NCBI RefSeq assembly: GCF_035685805.1
Contig: NZ_DASSAB010000045.1
Span: 124,001 to 188,000, forward strand
Source: Dyella_A sp035685805
Lineage (GTDB): Bacteria > Pseudomonadota > Gammaproteobacteria > Xanthomonadales > Rhodanobacteraceae
Direction of reading: 5' to 3'
DNA length: 64,000 nucleotides
A model generated the notes under the pieces. The model saw nothing but the letters and a program-made list of their open reading frames with translations. It was not told the origin of the DNA and did no database searches. Below are positions 44,234 through 52,640 of the stretch, piece by piece (the stretch's first letter is position 1; every line of letters starts with the position of its first letter). Position numbers and translations under genes: made by a program.

Positions 44234-45211
44234 TCAGGCCGCCGCGTCGCGAGGGGCGCCGCCCTGCTGCGGCGGCGGCAGCCGGTCCAGCGTGTAGCCG
44301 GCGGCATCCCAGGCATCCAGCCCGCCCAGCAGCGGCCGCACCCGGCGGAAGCCCAGCGAGGTCAGCAGCCGCGCCGCTTTCGCCGCCGACACCTCGTTGG
44401 GGCAGGTGCAGTAGATGACCAGGTCGCGATCGCGCGGCACTTCTGCCAGCGCCCGGTGCACGCTGTCCAGGTCGGCCAGCACGGCGCCGGGGATCACCCG
44501 CGAGTCGAGCAGCCGGGATGCCGCCGAACGCACGTCCACCACCACCGGCTGGCGACCTGCGGCGATGTCGTGGTTGAGCTCGTCCACCGTGACCCGCGCC
44601 ATGCGCAAGGCCACCAGCAGACGATGGCGCTGCCACCACTTGATCGCGATATACAGCGCCAGCAGGCCGAGCAACAGCTGCAGCGCCAGCGCGCCGGCCT
44701 GCTCGATCGCGGCCAGCACCTGGTCGACCTGGGTGGTGAAGGCGCGGCCGAGCGCCACTGCCGCGCCCACCCACAGCAGCGATCCGAACCCGTCGAGCAG
44801 CAGGAAAGCGGCCGGGCGCAGGCCCATGGCACCCACCAGCGGCGGCGCCACGGTGGACAGCCCCGGCACGAACTTGGCGATCACCAGCATGCCGCCGCGC
44901 CAGCGCTGGAAGCGCAGCTCCGACTGCTTCACGCAGGAATCGGGCGACAGGGAGATGCGGCACAGCGTGCGCATCACGCCGCCGCCGAAGCGGCGACCGG
45001 CCAGATACCAGGCGAGATCGCTGAGCAGGCACGCAGCCACGGCGACCGCAATCACCTCGCCCATCGGCGGCTGCCCGCTGGCCGACAGCGCGCCGGCCAC
45101 GATCAGCGTAGGCACCGCTGGCAACGGCACGCCGGCCTGCTCGATCAGCACGTTGAGAAACACCACGAGCAGGCCGTAGTGAACGATCAGCGTGATGAGG
45201 TCATGAGCCAT
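44234..45211 (-). CDS. DedA-family membrane protein fused to a rhodanese domain
   Basis: A 325-residue product in two parts. Residues 1-205 are a DedA/VTT-type membrane domain: PLPAVPTLIVAGAL, FVPGLSTVAPPLVGAMGL and GSLLWVGAAVALG, with four to five segments. DedA proteins are linked to lipid-carrier and phospholipid handling across the membrane. Residues about 225-325 form a rhodanese-like domain with VVVDVRSAASRLLDSRVIPGA and a CTCPNE loop where the first Cys is the expected sulfur acceptor, then LGGLDAWDAAGY. Start set at MAHDLI; a GTG 27 bases upstream is the alternative. The two domains sit in one frame, giving a membrane-anchored sulfurtransferase-like module facing the cytosol. Confidence 0.87.
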   Translation of the reverse strand: MAHDLITLIVHYGLLVVFLNVLIEQAGVPLPAVPTLIVAGALSASGQPPMGEVIAVAVAACLLSDLAWYLAGRRFGGGVMRTLCRISLSPDSCVKQSELRFQRWRGGMLVIAKFVPGLSTVAPPLVGAMGLRPAAFLLLDGFGSLLWVGAAVALGRAFTTQVDQVLAAIEQAGALALQLLLGLLALYIAIKWWQRHRLLVALRMARVTVDELNHDIAAGRQPVVVDVRSAASRLLDSRVIPGAVLADLDSVHRALAEVPRDRDLVIYCTCPNEVSAAKAARLLTSLGFRRVRPLLGGLDAWDAAGYTLDRLPPPQQGGAPRDAAA

Positions 45212-45305
45212 GGGCGTGGCCGGCAACGCGGCCGTCACTGGCCGCAGGCGCCCATGATTGGGCCGCCCCCGCGCCTTTGCAATCGGCGCTGCGGCAGGGC
45301 GGCGC

Positions 45306-46508
45306 TCAGCCCGCCACGGGCGCAGGCGTCGCGCTCGCCACCATTCGCCGCGCGCCCACCACCACCAGCGGCAGCCACACCAATGTCATGGCGGCGGCGG
45401 CCTCGAACACGCCGGTGGTGCCCAGCCGGCCCAGCGCGATGCCGCCCAGCGCGCCGCCAACGAAAGCGCCAAGGAACTGGCTGGTGGAATACGCACCCAT
45501 GGCCGCGCCGCGCAGCGCCGCCGGCGCCAGTCGGGACACCAGACTCGGCAGGGCGGCCTCGAGCAGATTGAAGCCGGAGAAGAACATCGCCGCGGCCACG
45601 CCGAGCAGCGCCAGGTGATCGCCGCTGCAGGCGAAGCCGACCAGCGCCAGGCCGATGGCCACGATGCACGCAGTGACGATGCGCAGGCTCTGCGCCAGCT
45701 CCTTCATGCGGTGCAGGCACGCCCCCATGACGAACGCCGCGGTGGCCATCACCGGCAGGTACAGCTCCCAGTGGCGCCGTACCGGCAGATGCAGCCGGTC
45801 GACCAGCAACAGCGGCAGCGCGATGAAGGCCGCGGTGAGCAGCATGTGCAAGAAGAACACCGAGCCGTTGAGCACCAGCATGCGGCCGTCGCGCAGCATC
45901 GAGAGCACCGCCGCCACGCTGGATGCCGCCGGCGCGCGCGCCCGCTCGGGCGTCGGCACGATCAGCCACAGCAGCACCAGCGAGAGCAGCGCGAGTATCG
46001 AGGTGGCGGCAAACAGCCCGGACAGCCCGTCGACCGCCTCCAGCGGCGGCCCGAGGATCAGCGCCAGCAGAAACGCCAGCCCGATCGACACGCCGATGAT
46101 GCCCATCACCTTGCCGCGGTTTTCTTCCGAGGTGAGATCGGCCGCCAGCGCGGTGCCGGCGCCGGCCACCGCGCCCATGCCCTGCAGCGCGCGGCCGATC
46201 ACGATACCCATCAAGGTATGCGACATCGCCGCCACCACGCCGCCGATGGCGAACATGAGCAGCCCGAGCGTGATCGCCGGCTTGCGCCCGATGCGGTCGG
46301 ACAACATGCCCAGCGGAATCTGCAGCAGCACCTGGCCCAGCCCGTAGACACCGAGCGCCATGCCGATCAGCCATCCGGACGCATCCGGCAGCGCCTTCGC
46401 ATAGACCGAGAACACCGGCATGATGAGGAACAGGCCGAACAGGCGCAGGCTGATCACGCACGCCAGGGTCAGCGCGCTGCGGCGTTCAAGAGGGGAAAGC
46501 TTGCTCAC
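45306..46508 (-). CDS. MFS efflux transporter (DHA1-like)
   Basis: A 400-residue inner-membrane protein with about 12 segments. It has GLGQVLLQIPLGMLSDRIGRKPAI, the loop motif A between segments 2 and 3, and GRALQGMGAVAGAGTALAADL, the motif C-like stretch of drug/H+ antiporters, which points to export rather than uptake. The pattern resembles the YajR-type group but without an extra C-terminal domain. It starts at a GTG; a perfect TATAAT lies upstream. The gene is 94 bases from the DedA-rhodanese gene on the same strand. Substrate unknown. Confidence 0.83.
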   Translation of the reverse strand: MSKLSPLERRSALTLACVISLRLFGLFLIMPVFSVYAKALPDASGWLIGMALGVYGLGQVLLQIPLGMLSDRIGRKPAITLGLLMFAIGGVVAAMSHTLMGIVIGRALQGMGAVAGAGTALAADLTSEENRGKVMGIIGVSIGLAFLLALILGPPLEAVDGLSGLFAATSILALLSLVLLWLIVPTPERARAPAASSVAAVLSMLRDGRMLVLNGSVFFLHMLLTAAFIALPLLLVDRLHLPVRRHWELYLPVMATAAFVMGACLHRMKELAQSLRIVTACIVAIGLALVGFACSGDHLALLGVAAAMFFSGFNLLEAALPSLVSRLAPAALRGAAMGAYSTSQFLGAFVGGALGGIALGRLGTTGVFEAAAAMTLVWLPLVVVGARRMVASATPAPVAG

Positions 46509-46540
46509 AGGGCGAGCGAAAGGGAAACAGGCATCCCGCC

Positions 46541-46546
46541 ATTATA
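46541..46546 (-). promoter_or_regulatory. -10 box of the MFS efflux gene
   Basis: Perfect TATAAT on the minus strand, 33 bases before the GTG start. I could not find a convincing -35 at 16-18 bases. Confidence 0.5.
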
Positions 46547-46611
46547 CGGATCGTGCCGCAGTGCCCACTTGCGGCAGCGTGTCACGGCGGCGGAACAGGC
46601 CGCCAAGCCCT

Positions 46612-46617
46612 TATAAT
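46612..46617 (+). promoter_or_regulatory. -10 box of ispB
   Basis: Perfect TATAAT 27 bases before the ispB ATG, so the leader would be about 20 bases. The -35 region is not consensus-like. Confidence 0.55.
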
Positions 46618-46643
46618 CCGCCGCTTGCACCCTCTTCCAACCG

Positions 46644-47645
46644 ATGATGCCGATGCCCGCAGACGCCTCCCGCCCCGATGATTTCACCCGCGTGCGCGAG
46701 CTGGCCGCGGGCGACATGCAGCGGGTCGATGCGCTGATTCGCGAGCGGCTCGCCTCCGATGTCGTGCTGATCAACCAGATCGCCGACCACATCATCGCCT
46801 CCGGCGGCAAGCGGCTGCGGCCGATGCTGCACGTGCTGGCCGCCGGGGCTGCCGGCTACCGCGGCGATCACCACACCAAGCTCGCGGCGATCATCGAGTT
46901 CATCCACACCTCCACGCTGCTGCACGACGACGTGGTGGACGAGTCGGACCTGCGCCGCGGCCGCAAGACCGCCAATGCGCTGTGGGGCAACGCGGCCAGC
47001 GTGCTGGTGGGCGACTTCCTGTATTCGCGCTCGTTCCAGCTGATGGTGGAGCTGGACGACATGCGGATCATGCGGATCCTGGCCGACACCACCAACACCA
47101 TCGCGCAGGGCGAAGTGCTGCAGCTGCTCAACATCGGCAACGCCGACGTCGACGAAGCGGCCTATCTTGCGGTGATCGAGCGCAAGACCGCCGTGCTGTT
47201 CGCGGCGGCGACCGAGCTGGGCGGACTGCTCGGCGACCTGCCGGATGATCAGGTCGCCGCGTTGCGCTCCTATGGCATGGAGCTGGGCTACGCCTTCCAG
47301 ATCGCCGACGACCTGCTGGACTACGTCAGCGATGCCGGCACGCTGGGCAAGAACATCGGCGACGACCTGGCCGAGGGCAAGCCGACGCTGCCGCTGATCT
47401 ATGCGTTGCAGCAGGCCAGCGAGGAGCAGCGCCAGTCGCTGCGTCATGCCATCGAGCACGGCGGGCTGGATTCGCTGGATCGCATCGTGGCGTCCATCCG
47501 CGACTCCGGCGCGCTCGAGCGCACTCGCGCACGTGCCGAGCAGCATGCGCAGGCCGCGCGCGATGCGCTGGCGCTGTTGCCGGCGTCGCCCCACCGCGAT
47601 GCGCTGCTTGCGCTGGCAACGTACTCGGTGTCGCGCAGCCACTGA
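46644..47645 (+). CDS. ispB: Octaprenyl diphosphate synthase
   Basis: Builds the long isoprenoid tail of ubiquinone by adding isopentenyl units to farnesyl diphosphate. The 333-residue product has the GGKRLRPML stretch near residue 53, the first Asp-rich motif LLHDDVVDESDLRRG near 93-107, and the second, QIADDLLDY, near 218-226, as in long-chain trans-prenyl synthases. Length matches IspB. ATG 46644 is taken; a second Met follows two codons later. The ubiquinone hydroxylase genes at 52.6-55.1 kb act on the same pathway but are not in the same operon. Confidence 0.94.
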   Translation: MMPMPADASRPDDFTRVRELAAGDMQRVDALIRERLASDVVLINQIADHIIASGGKRLRPMLHVLAAGAAGYRGDHHTKLAAIIEFIHTSTLLHDDVVDESDLRRGRKTANALWGNAASVLVGDFLYSRSFQLMVELDDMRIMRILADTTNTIAQGEVLQLLNIGNADVDEAAYLAVIERKTAVLFAAATELGGLLGDLPDDQVAALRSYGMELGYAFQIADDLLDYVSDAGTLGKNIGDDLAEGKPTLPLIYALQQASEEQRQSLRHAIEHGGLDSLDRIVASIRDSGALERTRARAEQHAQAARDALALLPASPHRDALLALATYSVSRSH

Positions 47646-47828
47646 CGCCGCACAGCCGCAGCAGGTTTCGGCGTTTGCAGCCCTGCACGGGCAACCCTGC
47701 GCAGGCGACACGGCGACTTCAGGCAACTCCGCGTTGGGGCACGGCGGGCCGTTCCGGCACTGATGCCGGCGATGCCGCATTGGCGCTACGCTCGTGCGTC
47801 GACGCCAGCACCGCCCCGAGAGCTGCCC

Positions 47829-49280
47829 ATGACGATGCACCGACGCGACCTGCTCAAGCGGGCCGGCCTCCTCGCCGCGGGCAGCCTGCTTGGCGGCGCC
47901 TGGCCGCGCCGCACGCCGGCCGGCGCTTCTGGCCTGCCGCGGATCAGCCAGCGCCCGCCGCCGGGCAAGCGGCTGTTCACCAGCACTGCGGTCGAGCGGC
48001 AACTGGCGCGCACGACAGCGCGCATGAGCGATCCGGAACTGGCCTGGCTGTTTGGCAACTGCTACCCGAACACGCTGGACACCACCGTGCACATGGGCAC
48101 GCTGGATGGCCGGCCGGACAGCTTCATCGTCACCGGCGACATCGACGCGATGTGGCTGCGCGATTCCGCAGCCCAGGTCTGGCCCTACCTGCCGCTGGTG
48201 CGCGAGGACCCGGCGCTGCGGCGGCTCTACCGCGGCCTGATCCACCGCCAGGCGCGCTGCATCGCGATCGATCCGTACGCCAACGCCTTCCTGGCCGACC
48301 CGCGCAGCCGCGCGGCGCTGAGCTGGGCGCTGCACGACGACACCGAGATGCGCCCCGGCGTGGCCGAGCGCAAATGGGAGATCGATTCGCTGTGCTGGCC
48401 GATCCGCCTCGCCCACGGTTACTGGCGGGCCAGCGGCGACACCGAGCCTTTTGACGACGACTGGCGCGCGGCGATGCACCGCGTGCTCGCCACCTTCCGT
48501 GTGCAGCAGCGCAAGGAGGGGCACGGGCCGTACCGTTTCCAGCGACTGTCGGAGAACGCGGCGGAGAACCCGCCGTTGGGCGGCTACGGCAACCCGGCGC
48601 GGCCGGTCGGGCTGATCCACTCGATGTTCCGGCCGTCCGACGATGCCTGCCTGTATCCGCTGTCGATACCGTCGAATTTCTTTGCCGTCACCTCGCTGCA
48701 GCAACTGGCGACGATGAGCGAAGCGATCCATGACGACCGGCGCTTCGCCGCGGACTGCCGCGCGTTGGCCGACGAAGTGGCGCAGGCGCTGCAACGCCAC
48801 GCGCCGATGCACGGCGATGCCCACGGCGATGTGTGGGCCTACGAGGTCGACGGCTTCGGCAACCAGCTGTTCATGGACGACGCCAACGCGCCCAGCCTGT
48901 CCAGCCTCGCCTATCTGGGCACCTGCGATCGTCGGGACGCGCGCTACCGACGCACCCGCGCGCTGGCCTGGAGCGACCGCAACCCGTACTTCTTCGCTGG
49001 CCGCGCCGCGCAGGGCATCGGTGGGCCACACCAGGGCCTGCGCATGATCTGGCCGATGTCGATCACCATGCGCGCATTGACCAGCGACAGCGACGCCGAG
49101 ATCGCCCAGTGCCTGCGCTGGCTGAAGGCCACCCACGCCGGCACCGGCTTCATGCACGAGGCGTTCGACCAGGACGACCCGATGAAGTACACCCGAAGCT
49201 GGTTCGCCTGGGCCAACAGCCTGTTCGGCGAGCTGATCATCACGCTCGCCGCGCAACGGCCGCACCTGCTGACCGCCTGA
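47829..49280 (+). CDS. GH125 exo-alpha-1,6-mannosidase (Tat-type leader)
   Basis: A 483-residue enzyme expected to remove alpha-1,6-linked mannose from mannan or N-glycan cores. The leader MTMHRRDLLKRAGLLAAGSLLGG has the twin-arginine pattern RRDLLK and a hydrophobic stretch, so export by Tat is likely. The (alpha/alpha)6 domain shows SFIVTGDIDAMWLRDSAAQVWPYL near residue 95-118, WEIDSLCWPIRLA near 180 and GLIHSMFRPSDDACLYPLSIPSN near 257, all GH125-type stretches. The GH92 gene follows after 52 bases, so the two form an operon, and both enzymes would act on the same branched mannosides. Start: ATG 47829; the upstream frame has no leader character. Confidence 0.9.
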   Translation: MTMHRRDLLKRAGLLAAGSLLGGAWPRRTPAGASGLPRISQRPPPGKRLFTSTAVERQLARTTARMSDPELAWLFGNCYPNTLDTTVHMGTLDGRPDSFIVTGDIDAMWLRDSAAQVWPYLPLVREDPALRRLYRGLIHRQARCIAIDPYANAFLADPRSRAALSWALHDDTEMRPGVAERKWEIDSLCWPIRLAHGYWRASGDTEPFDDDWRAAMHRVLATFRVQQRKEGHGPYRFQRLSENAAENPPLGGYGNPARPVGLIHSMFRPSDDACLYPLSIPSNFFAVTSLQQLATMSEAIHDDRRFAADCRALADEVAQALQRHAPMHGDAHGDVWAYEVDGFGNQLFMDDANAPSLSSLAYLGTCDRRDARYRRTRALAWSDRNPYFFAGRAAQGIGGPHQGLRMIWPMSITMRALTSDSDAEIAQCLRWLKATHAGTGFMHEAFDQDDPMKYTRSWFAWANSLFGELIITLAAQRPHLLTA

Positions 49281-49332
49281 TCCATCCCACGTCCCCGCGG
49301 TCGCGTGCCGGCCGCCCCCACGGAGAGAACCC

Positions 49333-51765
49333 ATGGTGACCCGCCGCCGCTTCCTGCAAGGTTCCGCCACCGCTCTCACCCTGCTGGGCGCGCGCCTGGC
49401 GCCCGCCTCACCGCTCGCCGCCGCGCTGTCCGGGGCGCGCCAGCCGGATGCGCCGCCCGGCGCCGCCACCGGCGGACTCGCACGCTTCGTGGACGTGTTC
49501 ATCGGCACCGGCGGGCACGGCCATACCTTTCCCGGCGCCACGCGGCCGTTCGGCATGGTGCAGCTCAGTCCGGACACCCACGACCAGGGCTGGGACGCCT
49601 GCTCGGGCTACCACCAGGGCGACGGCTCGATCATGGGTTTCTCGCACACGCACCTCAGCGGCACCGGCGCCAGCGACATGCTCGACGTGCTGGTGATGCC
49701 GGCGCAGGGGCCGGTGCGACTCGACCCCGGCGCCCGCGGTCGCCCGGAGGTGAACTACCGCTCGCAGTTCGACGGCATGCCGCCAAAGGGCGTGCAGCAA
49801 CCGCCGGTCGATGCGGCGATCGCGCCCGGCCCCGGCTATCGCTCGCGCTACGACCGCGCCAGCGAGCAGGCGCAACCGGGCAGCTACCGCGTGCATCTCA
49901 CCGACCACGACATCCTCGCCGAGCTCACCGCCACCGCGCGCACCGGCCTGCACCGCTACACCTTCCACGGCGACGGCGCGGGCCACCTGCTGGTCGATCT
50001 TGCGCACGGCTTCCACGACGGTGACGAGCCGGCGAAGGTGTCCGATGCGCTGCTGCGGGTGGTCGGCAACGACACCCTGGTCGGCAGCCGCCACGTGCAC
50101 CAGTGGGCCAACGGCCGGCAGATCCATTTCGCGATGAAACTCTCGCGTCCGTTCGCGCACGCCACGCTGTACCGCGAGGACGCCGCGCTCGGCGATGCCA
50201 CCGAGGCGCGCGGTACCCACCTGAAAGCCGCCCTGCACGTCGACGAGGTCGCCAGCGCGCCGCTGCTGGTGAAGGTCGGCCTGTCCGGCGTGGACATCGA
50301 CGGCGCGCTGCGCAACCTGGAGGCCGAGTCGCCGGGCTGGGACTTCGACGCCACCCGCGACGCCGCGCTGGCCGAATGGAATCGCGAGCTCGGCCGCATC
50401 CGCATCGACGCCGGCTCGGAGTCCACCCGGCGCACCTTCTACACTGCGCTGTACCACACCCTGCTCGCGCCCACGCTCTTCAGCGATGTGGACGGCCGCT
50501 ATCGCGGCATGGATCTCGCGGTGCACACGCTGCCCGCCGGTTCGCACAACTACAGCACCTATTCGCTGTGGGATACCTACCGCGCGCTGCATCCGCTGCT
50601 CACCCTGGTGCAACCCGAGCGCGTGCCCGACCTGGTCAACGGCCTGATCCGGATGGCGGCGGAGAGCCCGGACGGCCCGCCGGTGTGGCCGCTGCAGGGC
50701 GTGGAAACCGGCTGCATGATCGGCTACCACTCCGCCGCGGTAGTGGCCGAGGCGATCGCCAAGGGCTTCCCGGGAATCGACGTGGCAAAGGCCTGGCCGC
50801 TGTTCCGCCAGCGCGCGATGGCCGACGACTACCGCGGCCTGCCGTATTACCGGAAGCTCGGCTACATCCCCAGCGACAAGGACTGGGAGGCGGTCAGCAA
50901 GACGCTGGAATACGCCTACGACGACTGGGCGGTGGCGCACCTCGCCGGCGCCGCCGGCGCGCATGACGACGCGAAAGCACTGCGCGAGCGCTCGCGCAAT
51001 TACGCCCACGTGTTCGACGCAAGGCTCGGCTTCGTGCGCCCGCGCGGCGAGGACGGGCAGTGGCTGGAGCCGTTCGACCCGCGCGCCGTCGGCCACGGCT
51101 CGCGCTGGCGCGACTTCACCGAGTCCAACGCGTGGCAGGCCACCTTCCTCAACCAGCACGACCTGCACCACTACATCGACATGTTCGGCGGCGACGCCGG
51201 CTTCGAGCGCAAGCTCGATGCGCTGTTCACCACTGACTCCAGCCAGGTCGGCGACACCCCGCCCGACGTCGCCGGCTTGATCGGCCAGTACGCGCACGGC
51301 AACGAGCCCAGCCACCACGTGGCCTATCTCTATGCCTACACCGGCGCGCACCACAAGACCCAGGCCCGCGTGCGCATGCTGCTGCAGACCATGTACGCCG
51401 ACCAGCCCGACGGCCTCGCCGGCAACGAGGACTGCGGCCAGATGAGCGCCTGGTACGTGCTCGGCGCGCTGGGCCTGTACGCGGTCGATCCGGTGAGCAC
51501 GAACTACGTGTTCGGCAGCCCGCTGCTGGATCGCGCCGAGCTCGACCTCGGCGAAGGCCGCACGCTGGTGATCAAGGCCACCGGCAACGGCGACGACACG
51601 CCGTACATCCAGTCGGTGACTTGGAACGGCCAGCCGTGGCGCAAGAGCTGGATCAGCCACGGCGATCTGGTCAAGGGCGGCACGCTCTCGTTCGCGATGG
51701 GCCGCACGCCTGACCCGGCGTTCGGACGCGACCCGGCAGACCGGCCGCCGTCGATGCAGGTTTGA
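49333..51765 (+). CDS. GH92 exo-alpha-mannosidase (Tat-type leader)
   Basis: Second GH92 of the window, 810 residues. The leader MVTRRRFLQGSATALTLLG contains the twin-arginine pattern RRRFLQ. Then come FIGTGGHGHTFPGATRPFGMVQLSP, IMGFSHTHLSGTGASDM, FTESNAWQA, HGNEPSHH and GNEDCGQMSAWYVLGALGLY, all GH92 signatures. Compared with the enzyme at 29221 it has a longer N-terminal domain with an inserted NYRSQFDGMPPKGVQQP segment and GNED in place of GNDD, so linkage preference may differ. It follows GH125 in one operon and is ended by a strong hairpin. Confidence 0.93.
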   Translation: MVTRRRFLQGSATALTLLGARLAPASPLAAALSGARQPDAPPGAATGGLARFVDVFIGTGGHGHTFPGATRPFGMVQLSPDTHDQGWDACSGYHQGDGSIMGFSHTHLSGTGASDMLDVLVMPAQGPVRLDPGARGRPEVNYRSQFDGMPPKGVQQPPVDAAIAPGPGYRSRYDRASEQAQPGSYRVHLTDHDILAELTATARTGLHRYTFHGDGAGHLLVDLAHGFHDGDEPAKVSDALLRVVGNDTLVGSRHVHQWANGRQIHFAMKLSRPFAHATLYREDAALGDATEARGTHLKAALHVDEVASAPLLVKVGLSGVDIDGALRNLEAESPGWDFDATRDAALAEWNRELGRIRIDAGSESTRRTFYTALYHTLLAPTLFSDVDGRYRGMDLAVHTLPAGSHNYSTYSLWDTYRALHPLLTLVQPERVPDLVNGLIRMAAESPDGPPVWPLQGVETGCMIGYHSAAVVAEAIAKGFPGIDVAKAWPLFRQRAMADDYRGLPYYRKLGYIPSDKDWEAVSKTLEYAYDDWAVAHLAGAAGAHDDAKALRERSRNYAHVFDARLGFVRPRGEDGQWLEPFDPRAVGHGSRWRDFTESNAWQATFLNQHDLHHYIDMFGGDAGFERKLDALFTTDSSQVGDTPPDVAGLIGQYAHGNEPSHHVAYLYAYTGAHHKTQARVRMLLQTMYADQPDGLAGNEDCGQMSAWYVLGALGLYAVDPVSTNYVFGSPLLDRAELDLGEGRTLVIKATGNGDDTPYIQSVTWNGQPWRKSWISHGDLVKGGTLSFAMGRTPDPAFGRDPADRPPSMQV

Positions 51766-51768
51766 AAG

Positions 51769-51798
51769 CAAGAAGGCGGGCCGAGGCCCGCCTTCTTC
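51769..51798 (+). terminator. Rho-independent terminator of the GH125-GH92 operon
   Basis: Twelve-base near-complete inverted repeat (51771-51782 with 51785-51796), GC-rich with A/T-rich ends, starting six bases after the GH92 stop. On the minus strand it also lies just past the dienelactone-hydrolase-like gene and may end that transcript. Confidence 0.85.
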
Positions 51799-51817
51799 AT
51801 CGCAAGGGCGACCTGGC

Positions 51818-52606
51818 TCAGTCGGTGCCGGCGAAGGCGTGGTCCAGCCAGTCGTGCATCAGCCGGTAGCTGCGCGCGGCGGCGCGGGCGTCGTAGCTGC
51901 AGCCGGGACTGTGCTGGTCGGTTTCGGTGAAGCAGTGCACGGCGTTGCCGAGCACCACGAACTGCCAGTCCGCCGGGCTGGCGCGCATCTCGTCCATGAA
52001 GGCGGGCGCGTCGGGCATGGTGCCTTTGTCGTCGGCGCCGTTCATGACCAGTACGCGCGCCTTGATCTGCTTGGCCAGCGCCGGATCATCGGTGGTCAGG
52101 CCGCCATGGAAGGAGGCCACCGCGGCGATGTCCGCACCGCTGCGCGCCAGGTCAAGCACGGCGGTGCCACCGAAGCAGAAGCCGATGCCCGCCAGGTGTG
52201 CCAGGTCGATCGGTGCGTCCTCGGCCTGCGCCTTGAGCTGCGCCAGCGCCGTGTTCATGCGCTGGCGCAGCAGCGGGCGGTTGCCGTACAGCGGCTTGGT
52301 CGCCGCTTGCGCCTGGGTGTTGTCGGTCGGCCGCACGCCCTCGCCGTACAGGTCGGTAAGCAGGATCACGTACTGCTGGCCGGCGATCATCTCGGCCTTC
52401 TTCACGGCCGCATCGTTCACGCCATACCAGTTCGGCACCATCACCAGGCCGGGGCGCTTGCTGGAAACGGCATCGTCGTAGATCAGCACGCTGCGGAAGG
52501 TGGTGCCGTCACGGGTCCAGGTGACGGGCTTGTGCACCATCGCCGCGTGGGCGGCGAACGAACCGAAGCAGAGCAACAGCAGCGAGGTCAGGCGTAGCAG
52601 GCGCAT
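51818..52606 (-). CDS. Exported dienelactone-hydrolase-family protein
   Basis: A 262-residue alpha/beta-hydrolase with a Sec signal (MRLLRLTSLLLLCFGSFAAHA). The catalytic set of the family is visible: Cys nucleophile in GIGFCFGGTAVLDLA near residue 135, Asp in VLVMNGADDKG near 188, and His in VVLGNAVHCFTETD near 223. LVMVPNWYGVNDAA near 55 forms the oxyanion region. The family splits lactones or esters; the true substrate here is unknown. The open frame reaches further upstream into ubiquinone hydroxylase DNA, but CGGAG eight bases before ATG 52606 and the signal peptide fix the start. It is 34 bases downstream of the hydroxylase pair on the same strand. Confidence 0.87.
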   Translation of the reverse strand: MRLLRLTSLLLLCFGSFAAHAAMVHKPVTWTRDGTTFRSVLIYDDAVSSKRPGLVMVPNWYGVNDAAVKKAEMIAGQQYVILLTDLYGEGVRPTDNTQAQAATKPLYGNRPLLRQRMNTALAQLKAQAEDAPIDLAHLAGIGFCFGGTAVLDLARSGADIAAVASFHGGLTTDDPALAKQIKARVLVMNGADDKGTMPDAPAFMDEMRASPADWQFVVLGNAVHCFTETDQHSPGCSYDARAAARSYRLMHDWLDHAFAGTD

Positions 52607-52640
52607 GGCGTGGAACTCCGGGTGCATGGGACGGAAAGGT

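Noticed and set aside
41331..44297. 988-codon plus-strand frame over the GGDEF-EAL gene
   Set aside because: Mirror frame of a gene with clear CHASE, PAS, GGDEF and EAL motifs; no domain in the plus-strand reading.
47646..47828. tRNA or small RNA between ispB and GH125
   Set aside because: No cloverleaf or conserved T-loop sequence could be formed; only a spacer with the GH125 start.
49408..51771. 787-codon minus-strand frame over the second GH92 gene
   Set aside because: GH92 motifs and a Tat-type leader are on the plus strand; the minus reading is a compositional artefact.
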